Source: Sphingobacteriales bacterium
Lineage (GTDB): Bacteria; Bacteroidota; Bacteroidia; Chitinophagales; JADIYW01
NCBI GenBank assembly: GCA_947460245.1
Contig: CANHGL010000004.1
Span: forward strand, 1 to 64,000
Reading direction: 5' to 3'
DNA length: 64,000 nucleotides
Positions within the stretch are counted from its first letter, which is position 1; the number at the start of each line of letters is the position of its first letter. This document shows positions 54,026 to 62,705 of the stretch, one piece after another. The position numbers were made by a program, and so were the translations under genes. The notes beneath the pieces were generated by a model. It did no database searches. It was not told the origin of the DNA and saw only the letters and a list, made by a program, of their open reading frames with translations.

Positions 54026-55360
54026 ATGAGTGAATTGTTATCCATATCACCTGTTGATGGTCGCTACAGGAATAAAGTAGCTCATTTGTCAGATTATTTC
54101 TCCGAGTTTGCGCTTATAAAATACAGAATCCATGTAGAAGTGGAATACTTTATTGCTTTATCTGTATCTATTGATCAGGTAGGAAAGCTCTCTGAAGTTC
54201 AGCAGCAAATGCTTCGAAGTATTTACACAAATTTTACATTAGCAGATGCTGAGCGCGTTAAAGAAATTGAAAAAACTACCAATCATGATGTAAAAGCGGT
54301 AGAGTATTTTATTAAAGAGCATATAAAAGATAATGTCTTAAAGGGGAAGGCAGAGTTTATCCATTTCGGTTTAACTTCTCAGGATATTAACAATACAGCT
54401 ATCCCTTTGTCCTTAAAAAATTTCTTTTCAACGATATACAGTTCAAGATTTGTTCAGTTACATTCAGAGATAGAAGATAAAGTAAAAGCATATGCAGATA
54501 TTACGTTGCTTGCCCGAACTCATGGACAGCCTGCGAGTCCTACTAAACTAGGAAAGGAATTCAGGGTATTCTCAGAGCGTCTTAAAAACCAGTTTGATTA
54601 TTTTAATACCATTCCTTACTCAGCTAAATTTGGAGGTGCTACCGGTAACTTTAACGCACATCATGTGGCATTTCCTTTGGTCGACTGGAAAGTGTTTGGT
54701 GATAGTTTTGTAAATGATAAGCTCGGCTTGTCTCGTTCTGCAACCACCACGCAGATAGAGCACTACGATAACCTGGCTGCCTTGTTTCATAATTACGCGC
54801 GAATTAACACGATTCTTATTGATTTTTGTCGGGATATCTGGAGTTATGTGGCTATGGATTATTTCAAACAGAAAATAAAAGAAGGTGAAGTGGGAAGTTC
54901 TGCTATGCCGCACAAAGTAAATCCAATTGATTTTGAAAATGCGGAAGGTAACCTGGGAATTGCAAATGCCTTATTGTATCATTTAGCTGAAAAGCTTCCT
55001 GTTTCCAGACTTCAGCGTGATTTGACAGATTCTACGGTGCTTAGAAATATCGGTGTACCTATGGCGCATACACTCATAGCTATTGATTCTATACTTAAGG
55101 GATTAGAAAAGTTATTGATAAACGAAAAAAAGATTCGTCAGGATCTTGAAGATAACTGGATAGTGGTAGCTGAAGCTATTCAAACAATACTTAGAAGAGA
55201 GGGATTTGATAAGCCTTACGAACTCCTTAAAGATTTAACAAGAACCAATGCAAAAATTGGCGAAAAGGAAATTCATGATTTTATTGGAAGTCTAAATATT
55301 TCAGATACAATAAAAGAGGAACTCAGAGGTATTACGCCATTTAATTATACAGGTATCTAG
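54026..55360 (+). CDS. purB: Adenylosuccinate lyase
   Basis: A 444-residue enzyme of the fumarase/aspartase superfamily with two steps in purine synthesis: cleavage of SAICAR and of adenylosuccinate. The signature GSSAMPHKVNPIDFENAEGN (about residues 291-310) holds the catalytic Ser and is the family hallmark. TARTHGQPA-like LARTHGQPASPT and FGLTSQDINNTA are the other active-site segments. The long form is the E. coli-type PurB. A near-consensus -7 (TATTTTTA) lies about 15 nt before the ATG. Convergent with the T9SS cargo gene. Confidence 0.96.
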   Translation: MSELLSISPVDGRYRNKVAHLSDYFSEFALIKYRIHVEVEYFIALSVSIDQVGKLSEVQQQMLRSIYTNFTLADAERVKEIEKTTNHDVKAVEYFIKEHIKDNVLKGKAEFIHFGLTSQDINNTAIPLSLKNFFSTIYSSRFVQLHSEIEDKVKAYADITLLARTHGQPASPTKLGKEFRVFSERLKNQFDYFNTIPYSAKFGGATGNFNAHHVAFPLVDWKVFGDSFVNDKLGLSRSATTTQIEHYDNLAALFHNYARINTILIDFCRDIWSYVAMDYFKQKIKEGEVGSSAMPHKVNPIDFENAEGNLGIANALLYHLAEKLPVSRLQRDLTDSTVLRNIGVPMAHTLIAIDSILKGLEKLLINEKKIRQDLEDNWIVVAEAIQTILRREGFDKPYELLKDLTRTNAKIGEKEIHDFIGSLNISDTIKEELRGITPFNYTGI

Positions 55361-55368
55361 ATTTAATA

Positions 55369-56616
55369 TTATTCTTTTATAAAAGAGAAACTTTCCGCTG
55401 TCCCTTCTATAGATGCAATATAGTATCCCGGATTAAGATGTTTTATACTAATTTCGCTAACTTCTTTAGATAAGTTTTGTCGAAGTATTTCTTTTCCGTT
55501 CGTATTTCTTATAATCAACAAAGCAGCTGAAAGATTGCTATTGGATTCTATGTAAATAAAGTCTTTTGAAGGATTCGGATAGAATTTTTTAATCTTTTTT
55601 TTGAGACTTTCTGTATTGTTGAGAACAAGTCCGTTGATATAATTACTAAGCAGATTGGATAGATCAAAAGTATGTAATTTCTGAGGTGTAGTGATGCCGG
55701 ATTTGGAGAAGTATTCATTCGATACATAATACTTTAATCCGTTTTGAGTAGCAATTCCTTCTGTTTGATGAAAGGGCAGGTTGACATCTATTCTTCTTTT
55801 ATTACCCAGCAAGAAATCATAGTTCTTAAAATCATAGAGTAAATACAAAAAAGGTTGCAGTAGATTTGAGTAGCCACAGATAACGGCCAGTCTTTTATCT
55901 TCTAGGTAAGTGATTCCCGTTGCCAGGCCTTGAATGTTTAATGTGCCTCTATTTATTGCGTTGTATCTTCCCGGTTGCTTTGGTAGCACATAAATACTAG
56001 TTTTATTGCTAATCCATTGCTTGGTAAATAGGTAAATACTGTCTGTACTCACCAGGAATGCCTCGCAATCAAAATCTGTTTGATTGGCTGCCGCTGGATT
56101 GAAGTTGGTTTGATCGTCATAGGAAAACCATATGGTATCTATAATAGCGGCGTTAGTTACTAAAGAATTTTTTTCAATTCTCAGTATATGCAGATCTGTC
56201 CTATTGCCGGAGCTGTTATTTCCAAAGTCTCCAATGTATATATAGTTATTGTCTTGAGAGATTTCTTCCCAGTCTTTATTGATTACATCTGTTAGCATAT
56301 AGGATTGTTGTATAGCCGCAGTTCCAGTATCTAAAGTATAGAGTTTGGTATTGCTGTCGTCATTGTGCGACCACAGATAGTTATTCCATTGGATTAATCC
56401 GGATGTTTCTGTTAAAGCACTATCCAGTAAAATAGAACTTATAGGAGAAAAATTAGCTCCGTTATACGTGCAACTTCCATCGTTTTGTGTGGCAATCGCA
56501 TTGTAGTTGTTGGCCTTAGGATCGGTACATCCCGGAGTCTCTCCGCGTGCATCAATACAAAGATAAATCAGTATTAGAAAAAGGGATGTTGCGCTTATAT
56601 TTCTACAAAATGGCAT
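55369..56616 (-). CDS. Secreted protein with T9SS C-terminal domain, 415 aa
   Basis: A signal peptide occupies about residues 1-24. Directly after it, GCTDPKANNYNA...GSCTY (about 27-50) matches the short Cys-x-D-x..N-Y-N...D-G-S-C repeat seen at the N-terminus of several Bacteroidota secreted proteins. The centre (55-320) resembles a beta-propeller-like repeat protein: HNDDSNTKLYTLDT, YIYIGDFGNNSSGNRTDLHILR, GIATQNGLKYYVSNEYF. The C-terminal 80 residues (KKFYPNPSKDFIYIE ... NPGYYIASIEG) are a type A T9SS sorting domain. The start overlaps the upstream DUF885 gene by 14 bases, so translation is likely coupled. Confidence 0.86.
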   Translation of the reverse strand: MPFCRNISATSLFLILIYLCIDARGETPGCTDPKANNYNAIATQNDGSCTYNGANFSPISSILLDSALTETSGLIQWNNYLWSHNDDSNTKLYTLDTGTAAIQQSYMLTDVINKDWEEISQDNNYIYIGDFGNNSSGNRTDLHILRIEKNSLVTNAAIIDTIWFSYDDQTNFNPAAANQTDFDCEAFLVSTDSIYLFTKQWISNKTSIYVLPKQPGRYNAINRGTLNIQGLATGITYLEDKRLAVICGYSNLLQPFLYLLYDFKNYDFLLGNKRRIDVNLPFHQTEGIATQNGLKYYVSNEYFSKSGITTPQKLHTFDLSNLLSNYINGLVLNNTESLKKKIKKFYPNPSKDFIYIESNSNLSAALLIIRNTNGKEILRQNLSKEVSEISIKHLNPGYYIASIEGTAESFSFIKE

Positions 56617-58342
56617 CCCATTGTTTTTTATCTTTTAGCAACATTTCTCTAAGGATTTGTATTTGCGGCATTCCATTATCTAACATAAAGTCGTTGAACT
56701 TTTGAAGAGAGTAATTCGCACCTTCCTGTTTTTTATAATCTTCCCTGAGTTTCAGAATCTGTAATTTCCCTACAGTATAGAATAAATAACCCGGATCGAA
56801 GGTTCCTCTTAATGCTTCCTGGCGGGATGGCTTATCACCTTGATACCAGTTCTCCATAAAGAATTTAGTGCCTTCGTCAATAGTCATTCCATGGCAATGT
56901 GTTTTTATGGATACACAAAGTCTGCAGATACGCAGCAAAGCATCACCGGCTTGTGCCATCCGGTATTTTGCCGCTTTGATTTTATCACCATTATCTCCGT
57001 AGCCCTCATCTATTATTAGCTTTTCGGTATAATGTGCCCAGCCTTCAATGAAGGCATAGGAGCCAAATATTTTCTGAATCTTAGATGCATCAGAAGCATT
57101 AAGATGTAAGAATTGAGTATAGTGGCCTGGATAGGCCTCATGGATTGACACTACATCTGTGGTGTAAAAATTAAATGATTCCAGCCATTCCTCTTTTTGT
57201 TTTTCAGTCCATTTGTCATTTACCGGTGTGATATAATAGTAGGCGTCTGTTGCTTTCTTTTCAAACGGGCCGGGAGAGTCCATGGATGCTGTACTGGTTT
57301 CACGAGCATACGGTGGTGTTTCTTCTACTTTTACGCGTACCTCTGATGGAACAGTGATGATCTTTTTATCTATCAGGAATTGACGTATGGCTTCTAAATT
57401 TTTTCGTGCATCCGGAATCAGATTTTCAGCAGTAGAATGTTCTTTCTGTAAATCAGCATAAACCTCAACAGGTTTTTTATTAGGGTTGATTATTTTGGCT
57501 GCGCTATTAAATGATTCCTGTTCTTTTTTCAGTTCTTTTAATCCGATTTCCAGTATCTCATCAGGTGTCATTCGAATAGCTTCCCCATAGAGCAACATTT
57601 TCTTGTAATTCTCCACTCCAATGGCATAGTGATTGTGCGTCTTAGGCAGTTTTTCTTTTTCGAGCCAAACTGCAAAATCCTGGTATGCTCCGATGGCTTT
57701 TTGATTTACCTCTTCCAATACATTCAATAATGCGGTATCCTTACTTTCTTTTACAGCTACCATCATGTCGTTACCCAGAAAAGATGCAGTTCCTCTTGCT
57801 ATCTCTATAGCTAGTTTGGTATAAGGATCAGCTAAGGAGTCCTCTAGATTAGATTTTGCATCGGTGAAAAATGCAGGTATCTTTTTTTCAATCTCTATAA
57901 TAGAGCGTATCCGTTCCTCAAGGGGTGCAAAGTTTCTTTTGATATAGATATTTAAATCTATGGCTCTGGCATAAGTCATAGGGTTTTTAGTATAGGCTTT
58001 GATATCTTCTATGTAAAAGATATCATTTTTAATAGCAGATCTTAGTACGCTGAAATCATAATATACTTTTTGGCTTAATGATGCTGTATCTATCTGTGCT
58101 AGTTTTTCATCGTATTTTTTTAGTCGTGCAAGTTCAGCATCTATAGATGTTTTACTAAAGTTATCTAGTTTCCCATCATATTCATGAAACCCGAGTGAGA
58201 CGGCATTTTGTGGTCTCCAGGCTAAGTATCCGGAGATATATTCTTCAGATAATTTCTGAAAATCAGCATCACCGGAATGGCTGTTTTTGCAACTGTTAAG
58301 TAAAAGTACAAGTGTTAAAAACAGAAAGCTTATTTTTTTCAT
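56603..58342 (-). CDS. DUF885-family lipoprotein (metallopeptidase-like)
   Basis: A 579-residue DUF885 protein, a family related to M3-like and dipeptidyl-carboxypeptidase-type metallopeptidases. HEAYPGHYTQF carries the zinc-ligand pair (H-E-A-x-P-G-H, about residues 398-404), and EGWAHYTEKL provides the next glutamate and histidine. The N-terminus is a lipoprotein signal with lipobox LNSC (Cys about residue 18), so the enzyme is anchored in the envelope, probably with its peptidase side in the periplasm or outside. The C-terminal LRGTFDPGYLFYTVGKL is also conserved. It is followed by a T9SS protein gene overlapping by 14 bases. Substrate unknown. Confidence 0.88.
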   Translation of the reverse strand: MKKISFLFLTLVLLLNSCKNSHSGDADFQKLSEEYISGYLAWRPQNAVSLGFHEYDGKLDNFSKTSIDAELARLKKYDEKLAQIDTASLSQKVYYDFSVLRSAIKNDIFYIEDIKAYTKNPMTYARAIDLNIYIKRNFAPLEERIRSIIEIEKKIPAFFTDAKSNLEDSLADPYTKLAIEIARGTASFLGNDMMVAVKESKDTALLNVLEEVNQKAIGAYQDFAVWLEKEKLPKTHNHYAIGVENYKKMLLYGEAIRMTPDEILEIGLKELKKEQESFNSAAKIINPNKKPVEVYADLQKEHSTAENLIPDARKNLEAIRQFLIDKKIITVPSEVRVKVEETPPYARETSTASMDSPGPFEKKATDAYYYITPVNDKWTEKQKEEWLESFNFYTTDVVSIHEAYPGHYTQFLHLNASDASKIQKIFGSYAFIEGWAHYTEKLIIDEGYGDNGDKIKAAKYRMAQAGDALLRICRLCVSIKTHCHGMTIDEGTKFFMENWYQGDKPSRQEALRGTFDPGYLFYTVGKLQILKLREDYKKQEGANYSLQKFNDFMLDNGMPQIQILREMLLKDKKQWDAIL

Positions 58343-58433
58343 TTGGAGTTATATTTAAGATATTAACTAGTATAAATTAAAGGTAGATAAAATATTTTAT
58401 TTACAGCAGAAGCTAAGTCCAGTCTCCCCTATA

Positions 58434-58441
58434 TATTTTTG
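58434..58441 (+). promoter_or_regulatory. -7 element of the gamma-carbonic anhydrase-like gene
   Basis: TATTTTTG matches TAnnTTTG. It overlaps the TTG at 58439 that begins the longer frame, so the real start is the ATG at 58490, about 48 nt downstream. Confidence 0.42.
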
Positions 58442-58489
58442 AATAATCAGTGGGGAGTGAGTTCAGCTAAATTTTTCCTATTTTTAAGC

Positions 58490-59002
58490 ATGGTAAATTA
58501 TCAAGTCCAATTGGAAAGCAAGGTGGTAAAACACCAGGATGTATTTATAGCAGACACTGCCCGTGTTTTGGGTAATGTAGAATTGATGGATCAGGTATCT
58601 GTCTGGTTTGGTGCTGTTTTAAGGGCAGATTTTGATAAGATTTTGATTGGTGCGAGAACAAATGTTCAAGAGGGCGTAATTATGCATGTTGATCATGGGA
58701 AACCAATTTCTATAGGTACAGATAATGTAATTGGGCATGGCGCTATTATACACGGTGCACAGATTGGAGATTTTAATTTAATTGGTATGCGTGCAACGAT
58801 TTTAAATGGGGCTAAAATCGGAAATGGTTGTATTATTGGTGCTCACGCTTTGATTACTGAAAATATGGTTATTCCGGATGGCAGTATGGTACTGGGTACT
58901 CCCGGTAAGATTGTGAAGACACTTCCGGTGGAACAGGTTAAGCTCGGTGTTTTGTTGGGCGTTGAAGAATATCTGCAGGAAGCAGCAAAATATCTTAAAT
59001 AA
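58490..59002 (+). CDS. Gamma-carbonic anhydrase-family hexapeptide-repeat protein
   Basis: A 170-residue left-handed beta-helix protein of the gamma-carbonic anhydrase/PaaY group. Hexapeptide repeats run through about residues 15-140 (DTARVLGNVEL, VLRADFDKILIGARTNVQEG, GHGAIIHGAQIGD, GNGCIIGAHALI). The zinc histidines would be His in VDHG, GHGAIIHG, as in the family. An ATG start at 58490 is preferred over TTG 58439, since the longer form would put part of the coding region in the promoter. Family members may have carbonic anhydrase or acetyltransferase-like roles; here it is not determined. Confidence 0.88.
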   Translation: MVNYQVQLESKVVKHQDVFIADTARVLGNVELMDQVSVWFGAVLRADFDKILIGARTNVQEGVIMHVDHGKPISIGTDNVIGHGAIIHGAQIGDFNLIGMRATILNGAKIGNGCIIGAHALITENMVIPDGSMVLGTPGKIVKTLPVEQVKLGVLLGVEEYLQEAAKYLK

Positions 59003-59073
59003 TAGTTTGTAGAAGAATGATGAGGTGCTTATAATGTTCTGGCATCTCTGATTTACGGAAATCTAAAATATAA

Positions 59074-60036
59074 ATGAAAATTCTTTTTATCCGCTTTAGC
59101 TCCATAGGAGATATTGTATTAACGAGTCCGGTTATTCGTTGCGTTAAAAATCAATTGCCGGATGCAGAAATTCATTTCTTAACTAAAGATGTTTTTAAGG
59201 AGATATTAGTGGCGAATCCTTATGTGTCTAAATTGCATACTATACGGGATAGTGTTGCTGAGGTGATATCTGATTTACAGGCAGAACAGTTCGATTTGAT
59301 TATAGATCTTCACAACAATATTAGATCGCATCAGATAACGTCAATACTAAAAGTAAAAACCCATCGATATAACAAGCAGCGTATTAAGACATTTTTGCTT
59401 ACTTCCTTTAATTGGAATTTATTGAATAATCATGTTGTTGACCGATATTTTTCTGCGGTGCAGCCTTTAGAAGTAATCAATGATGGTAAGGGCTTGGATT
59501 ATTTTATTCCTGAAGAGGAGGAGGTAGCGGTGCAGAATTTACCGTTTACACACCTGGCTGGATATGCGGCGTTGGTGATAGGTGCAAAGCATTTTACCAA
59601 ACAGATTCCTAAGGATAAGCTGGTAGAGTTATTTGAAGGGATTAATATGCCTATAATGCTTATTGGTGGAGTAGAGGATGCCTATCTGGGAACTCAGTTA
59701 GAAGCCTTAGATAAGTTTAAGATTTATAATGGTTGTGGAAAGTTTTCCATTAATCAGTCTGCATCTATTATCAAGAAAGCCAAAGTAGTTATTACGCCTG
59801 ATACCGGGATGATGCATATCGCTGCAGCATTGAACAAGCGCATTATTTCCATATGGGGTGGAACAGATAAGCGTTTGGGATATACACCTTATCATTCCAG
59901 TGCCTCATCTGTTATTATAGAAAACTCATCGCTCACTTGCCGGCCATGTCACAGATATGGAAGGGATAAATGTCCCAAAGGGCATTTTAAATGTATGAAT
60001 GATTTGAGTATGCAGAAGGTTTTGGATATTCTGTAA
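59074..60036 (+). CDS. Glycosyltransferase family 9 (heptosyltransferase-like)
   Basis: A 320-residue GT-B glycosyltransferase of family 9, as in LPS heptosyltransferases. The N-terminus IRFSSIGDIVLTSPVIRCV is the family's acceptor-side signature. TPDTGMMHIAAAL near residue 245-257 is the nucleotide-sugar-binding motif. The IGARHF-like VIGAKHFTKQIP and LIGGVEDAYLG loops are also typical. The C-terminus has a Cys-rich segment (LTCRPCHRYGRDKCPKGHFKC) with a possible metal site, often seen in this family. It probably adds a sugar to the LPS core. Convergent with rlmH. Confidence 0.92.
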   Translation: MKILFIRFSSIGDIVLTSPVIRCVKNQLPDAEIHFLTKDVFKEILVANPYVSKLHTIRDSVAEVISDLQAEQFDLIIDLHNNIRSHQITSILKVKTHRYNKQRIKTFLLTSFNWNLLNNHVVDRYFSAVQPLEVINDGKGLDYFIPEEEEVAVQNLPFTHLAGYAALVIGAKHFTKQIPKDKLVELFEGINMPIMLIGGVEDAYLGTQLEALDKFKIYNGCGKFSINQSASIIKKAKVVITPDTGMMHIAAALNKRIISIWGGTDKRLGYTPYHSSASSVIIENSSLTCRPCHRYGRDKCPKGHFKCMNDLSMQKVLDIL

Positions 60037-60041
60037 TTGCC

Positions 60042-60509
60042 CTACTCATTATGGTAGGGTAGATTATTTATGATGGTATAGGCCCTGTATAGTTGTTCTG
60101 CAAAGATTAATCGGATGAGCTGATGCGAATAGGTCATCTTGGATAGGGATATTTTATCATTAGCCCTCTTGTATACTTTTTCATCAAATCCATATGCTCC
60201 ACCAATTAGGAATATGATTTTTTTGACAGCTTGATTTTCTTTTTTTTGCAGGTAGGCGGCAAACTCCACAGAAGAGAAATTTGTTCCTCTTTCATCTAAT
60301 AGTATCAGATAGTCATCGGTTTTTAGTTTGCCTATTATTTTATCTGCTTCCATATTCTTTATATGGGAGGGCTGGCTTTGTCCTTTTATGTCGGGGATTT
60401 CAACAATTGATACAGAGGTGAACTTTTGAATCCGCCTGACATATTCATGATACCCCTTCTCTGTAAAGTCCTGAAATGTTTTTCCTATCCACCAGATTTC
60501 AACTTTCAT
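60042..60509 (-). CDS. rlmH: 23S rRNA pseudouridine-1915 N3-methyltransferase
   Basis: A 155-residue SPOUT methyltransferase that methylates pseudouridine 1915 in helix 69 of 23S rRNA, needing assembled 70S ribosomes. LLDERGTNFSSVEFA and FLIGGAYGFDEKV form the knotted SAM site. SLSKMTYSHQLIRLIFAEQLYRA is the near-invariant C-terminal stretch. Length standard. It lies downstream of the rplU-rpmA operon but beyond a good terminator, so it is likely a separate unit. Convergent with GT9. Confidence 0.96.
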   Translation of the reverse strand: MKVEIWWIGKTFQDFTEKGYHEYVRRIQKFTSVSIVEIPDIKGQSQPSHIKNMEADKIIGKLKTDDYLILLDERGTNFSSVEFAAYLQKKENQAVKKIIFLIGGAYGFDEKVYKRANDKISLSKMTYSHQLIRLIFAEQLYRAYTIINNLPYHNE

Positions 60510-60537
60510 ATAAGCTTCTATAATATGTAAAATAAAA

Positions 60538-60560
60538 AAACCATCCCGAAAGGATGGTTT
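60538..60560 (-). terminator. Rho-independent terminator of the rplU-rpmA operon
   Basis: A 9-bp stem (AAACCATCC / GGATGGTTT) with loop CGAAA, followed on the minus strand by a T-rich run. Confidence 0.92.
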
Positions 60561-60580
60561 ACACTAACTACTTTTATTTT

Positions 60581-60829
60581 TTAAGCGATATGGACGAAAG
60601 TTCTGTCCTTATATCCTTTTTTGAATAACACTTTTCCATCTTTTAATGCAAATATGGTATGATCTTTACCAAGACCAACGCCAACACCAGGATGAAATTC
60701 AGTTCCTCTCTGACGAATGATGATATTTCCTGCTATAGCTTCTTGTCCGCCATAAAGCTTTACACCTAATCTTTTGCTGTGTGATTCTCTACCGTTTCTG
60801 GAGCTACCGACACCTTTTTTATGAGCCAT
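60581..60829 (-). CDS. rpmA: 50S ribosomal protein L27
   Basis: An 82-residue large-subunit protein near the peptidyl-transferase centre. The N-terminus [22 protein letters not shown] matches L27 without the cleaved leader of Firmicutes, and [13 protein letters not shown] and [14 protein letters not shown] are conserved. The gene follows rplU by 26 nt; their order, rplU then rpmA, is the usual bacterial arrangement. Confidence 0.98.
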   Translation of the reverse strand: MAHKKGVGSSRNGRESHSKRLGVKLYGGQEAIAGNIIIRQRGTEFHPGVGVGLGKDHTIFALKDGKVLFKKGYKDRTFVHIA

Positions 60830-60855
60830 TTTAGTTTATTTTTTAAAGTTTCTAA

Positions 60856-61164
60856 TTAAGCAATTGTGTTAATCTTTACCTTGGTATAAGATTGTCTGAA
60901 TCCATTCTTTACTTTATACCCTTTTCTTCTTTTCTTCTTGAAGATGATTACTTTATCTCCTTTTGCATGTTCTACAATGGTTGCGGATACAGAATGTCCG
61001 CTAACGGTTGGATTACCAACTTTAACGCCTGCATCGCCTGCAACCATTAAAACCTTGTCAAAGCTCACCTTGTCTCCGGCATTACCATCCAATTTATAAA
61101 CGAAGATCTCTTGATCCTTAGCTACCTTGAACTGATGGCCACCTATTTCTACTATTGCGTACAT
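60856..61164 (-). CDS. rplU: 50S ribosomal protein L21
   Basis: A 102-residue protein that binds 23S rRNA. It begins MYAIVEIGGHQFKVAKD, with VGNPTVSGHSVSATIVEH in the middle and KKRRKGYKVKNGFRQSYTKVKI near the end, all typical of L21. It is first in the operon with rpmA, preceded by a TATCTTTG -7 element. Confidence 0.98.
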   Translation of the reverse strand: MYAIVEIGGHQFKVAKDQEIFVYKLDGNAGDKVSFDKVLMVAGDAGVKVGNPTVSGHSVSATIVEHAKGDKVIIFKKKRRKGYKVKNGFRQSYTKVKINTIA

Positions 61165-61184
61165 AAAATTATTTTTAGGAGTTG

Positions 61185-61192
61185 CAAAGATA
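61185..61192 (-). promoter_or_regulatory. -7 element of rplU-rpmA
   Basis: Minus-strand TATCTTTG, perfect TAnnTTTG, 20 nt upstream of the rplU ATG. No -33 TTG is visible. Confidence 0.47.
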
Positions 61193-61302
61193 ACTATTTA
61201 ATCTTGTTTTTTATACGTTAAGCGGATTTTTTATTAAGTCTGCCTGTTTTTTAATTGAAGGATTTATTTTTCACCTAAATAAATAATAATCAATAAGTTA
61301 TA

Positions 61303-62553
61303 CTAAATGCTAAGATTTTTTATTCTGGCTAGCAAGGGAGGATGGGAGTAATGGAAGAAAACATACCATTTATCCGGGTTGAGGTTAGATAGGTTATTGG
61401 CGGATAGTTTTTTCAGTGCACTGATGAGGTGTACTTCTGTACCAATCGTTTTTTTTGCAAAGCTATCGGCTTCAAATTCATTTTTTCTGGAAAGTATATT
61501 CATAAAGATACCCGTCAGCATAGAAATAGGAGTGTACAACAGACTAAATGTAATTAAACCGAGATGGAAAATTGGAGTTTTAGTCTGAATTCCCAAAGCC
61601 TCGCTAAGTACCGGTTGATTGATAAAAATGGATAATATAAATAACAGTAGTCCCATTTGCAAGGTAGAAATAGCTATGCTTTTCTGGATGTGTTTGAGCT
61701 TATAATGCCCAACCTCATGGGCAAGTATGCTCACCAGTTCCTCTTCGCTTTGTTCCTTGATTAAGGTGTCATACAGTACTATGGTTTTTTTGCTACCCAA
61801 TCCGCTGAAATAGGCATTAGCCTTGGTGCTTCTTTTGGAGCCATCAATCACATATATATTATCGAGAGGGAATTCTATTGCTTTGGCGTAGGATTCAATT
61901 TTTGTGCGCAAGGATCCTTCTTCCAATGGTTTTAACTTATTAAACAGAGGAACAATGAGTGAAGTGTAAAACATCGCAAAGAACAATATAAAGCAGGTGA
62001 AGAGGATCCATGCATATATCCAGAAATAAGCACCGGCAATGGTATAAAACCATACAAATAAACTGAGTAGTAATCCTCCAACTAATATACCCAAAATATA
62101 TCCTTTTACTTTATCGGATAGATAAGTTTTCCAGGTCATCTTATTGAAGCCAAATTGCTCTTCAGTGATAAATATTCCGTAGATCTCAAAAGGCAAGCCA
62201 ATAATTTCGGAAGCTATTCCAAATATTCCGAAGAAGAGTAATGTCTGCAATATAGGAGCTGTTGAAATGTTTGCCACAAATTGATGTAACTGAGCGAAGC
62301 CCTTTATCCAGATAAAAGCAATGATTAGTATCGTGCTGATGATCTTGGTGATTATTTGCAGTTGCTGTTTTGCCTTGTGGTAGTTTCTTGCTTGCAGATA
62401 CTTTTTATCATCATAAATATCATTGAGTTCTTTGGGTATAGGCAACTCCCAGGATTTATCATTTAACCTGTCTAAGATGAATTCGAGTATAAAGTCGAAT
62501 ACAATAAACCCAATAATAAAAAGAGTCAGTATAGAGATTCCTTGTGTCAGCAT
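61303..62553 (-). CDS. M48-family (Ste24-like) membrane metalloprotease
   Basis: A 416-residue zinc metalloprotease of the CAAX-prenyl-protease type. The catalytic motif LAHEVGHYKLKH (H-E-x-x-H) is in the C-terminal third, and SRKNEFEADSFA supplies the third zinc ligand (E-x-x-x-D). The N-terminal peptidase-associated domain has several membrane helices, giving about six to seven overall. Such bacterial Ste24-like proteases act in membrane-protein quality control. The -7 element lies 4 nt upstream of the ATG, suggesting a leaderless transcript. It is divergent from the class-IV aminotransferase. Confidence 0.93.
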   Translation of the reverse strand: MLTQGISILTLFIIGFIVFDFILEFILDRLNDKSWELPIPKELNDIYDDKKYLQARNYHKAKQQLQIITKIISTILIIAFIWIKGFAQLHQFVANISTAPILQTLLFFGIFGIASEIIGLPFEIYGIFITEEQFGFNKMTWKTYLSDKVKGYILGILVGGLLLSLFVWFYTIAGAYFWIYAWILFTCFILFFAMFYTSLIVPLFNKLKPLEEGSLRTKIESYAKAIEFPLDNIYVIDGSKRSTKANAYFSGLGSKKTIVLYDTLIKEQSEEELVSILAHEVGHYKLKHIQKSIAISTLQMGLLLFILSIFINQPVLSEALGIQTKTPIFHLGLITFSLLYTPISMLTGIFMNILSRKNEFEADSFAKKTIGTEVHLISALKKLSANNLSNLNPDKWYVFFHYSHPPLLARIKNLSI

Positions 62554-62557
62554 GTAG

Positions 62558-62565
62558 CAAAGTTA
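62558..62565 (-). promoter_or_regulatory. -7 element directly before the M48 protease ATG
   Basis: Minus-strand TAACTTTG matches TAnnTTTG; 4 nt separate it from the ATG at 62553. No TTG at -33. Confidence 0.4.
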
Positions 62566-62705
62566 CGTAAAATGCTTGTTTATAGCTCGAATACCAAAAC
62601 AGGAATTTGAATGCTTCATCCTTCAAATGGCTTAAACGTGTTTATTAAATTATAATTTTTGAAAGGTGAATTCTGATTTTTAAGATAATTTTTTTAATTT
62701 TCACT

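Noticed and set aside
60040..60059. Stem CCCTAC/GTAGGG between GT9 and rlmH as a terminator
   Set aside because: A 6-bp stem without a T-run on either strand, and it lies within the last codons of rlmH.
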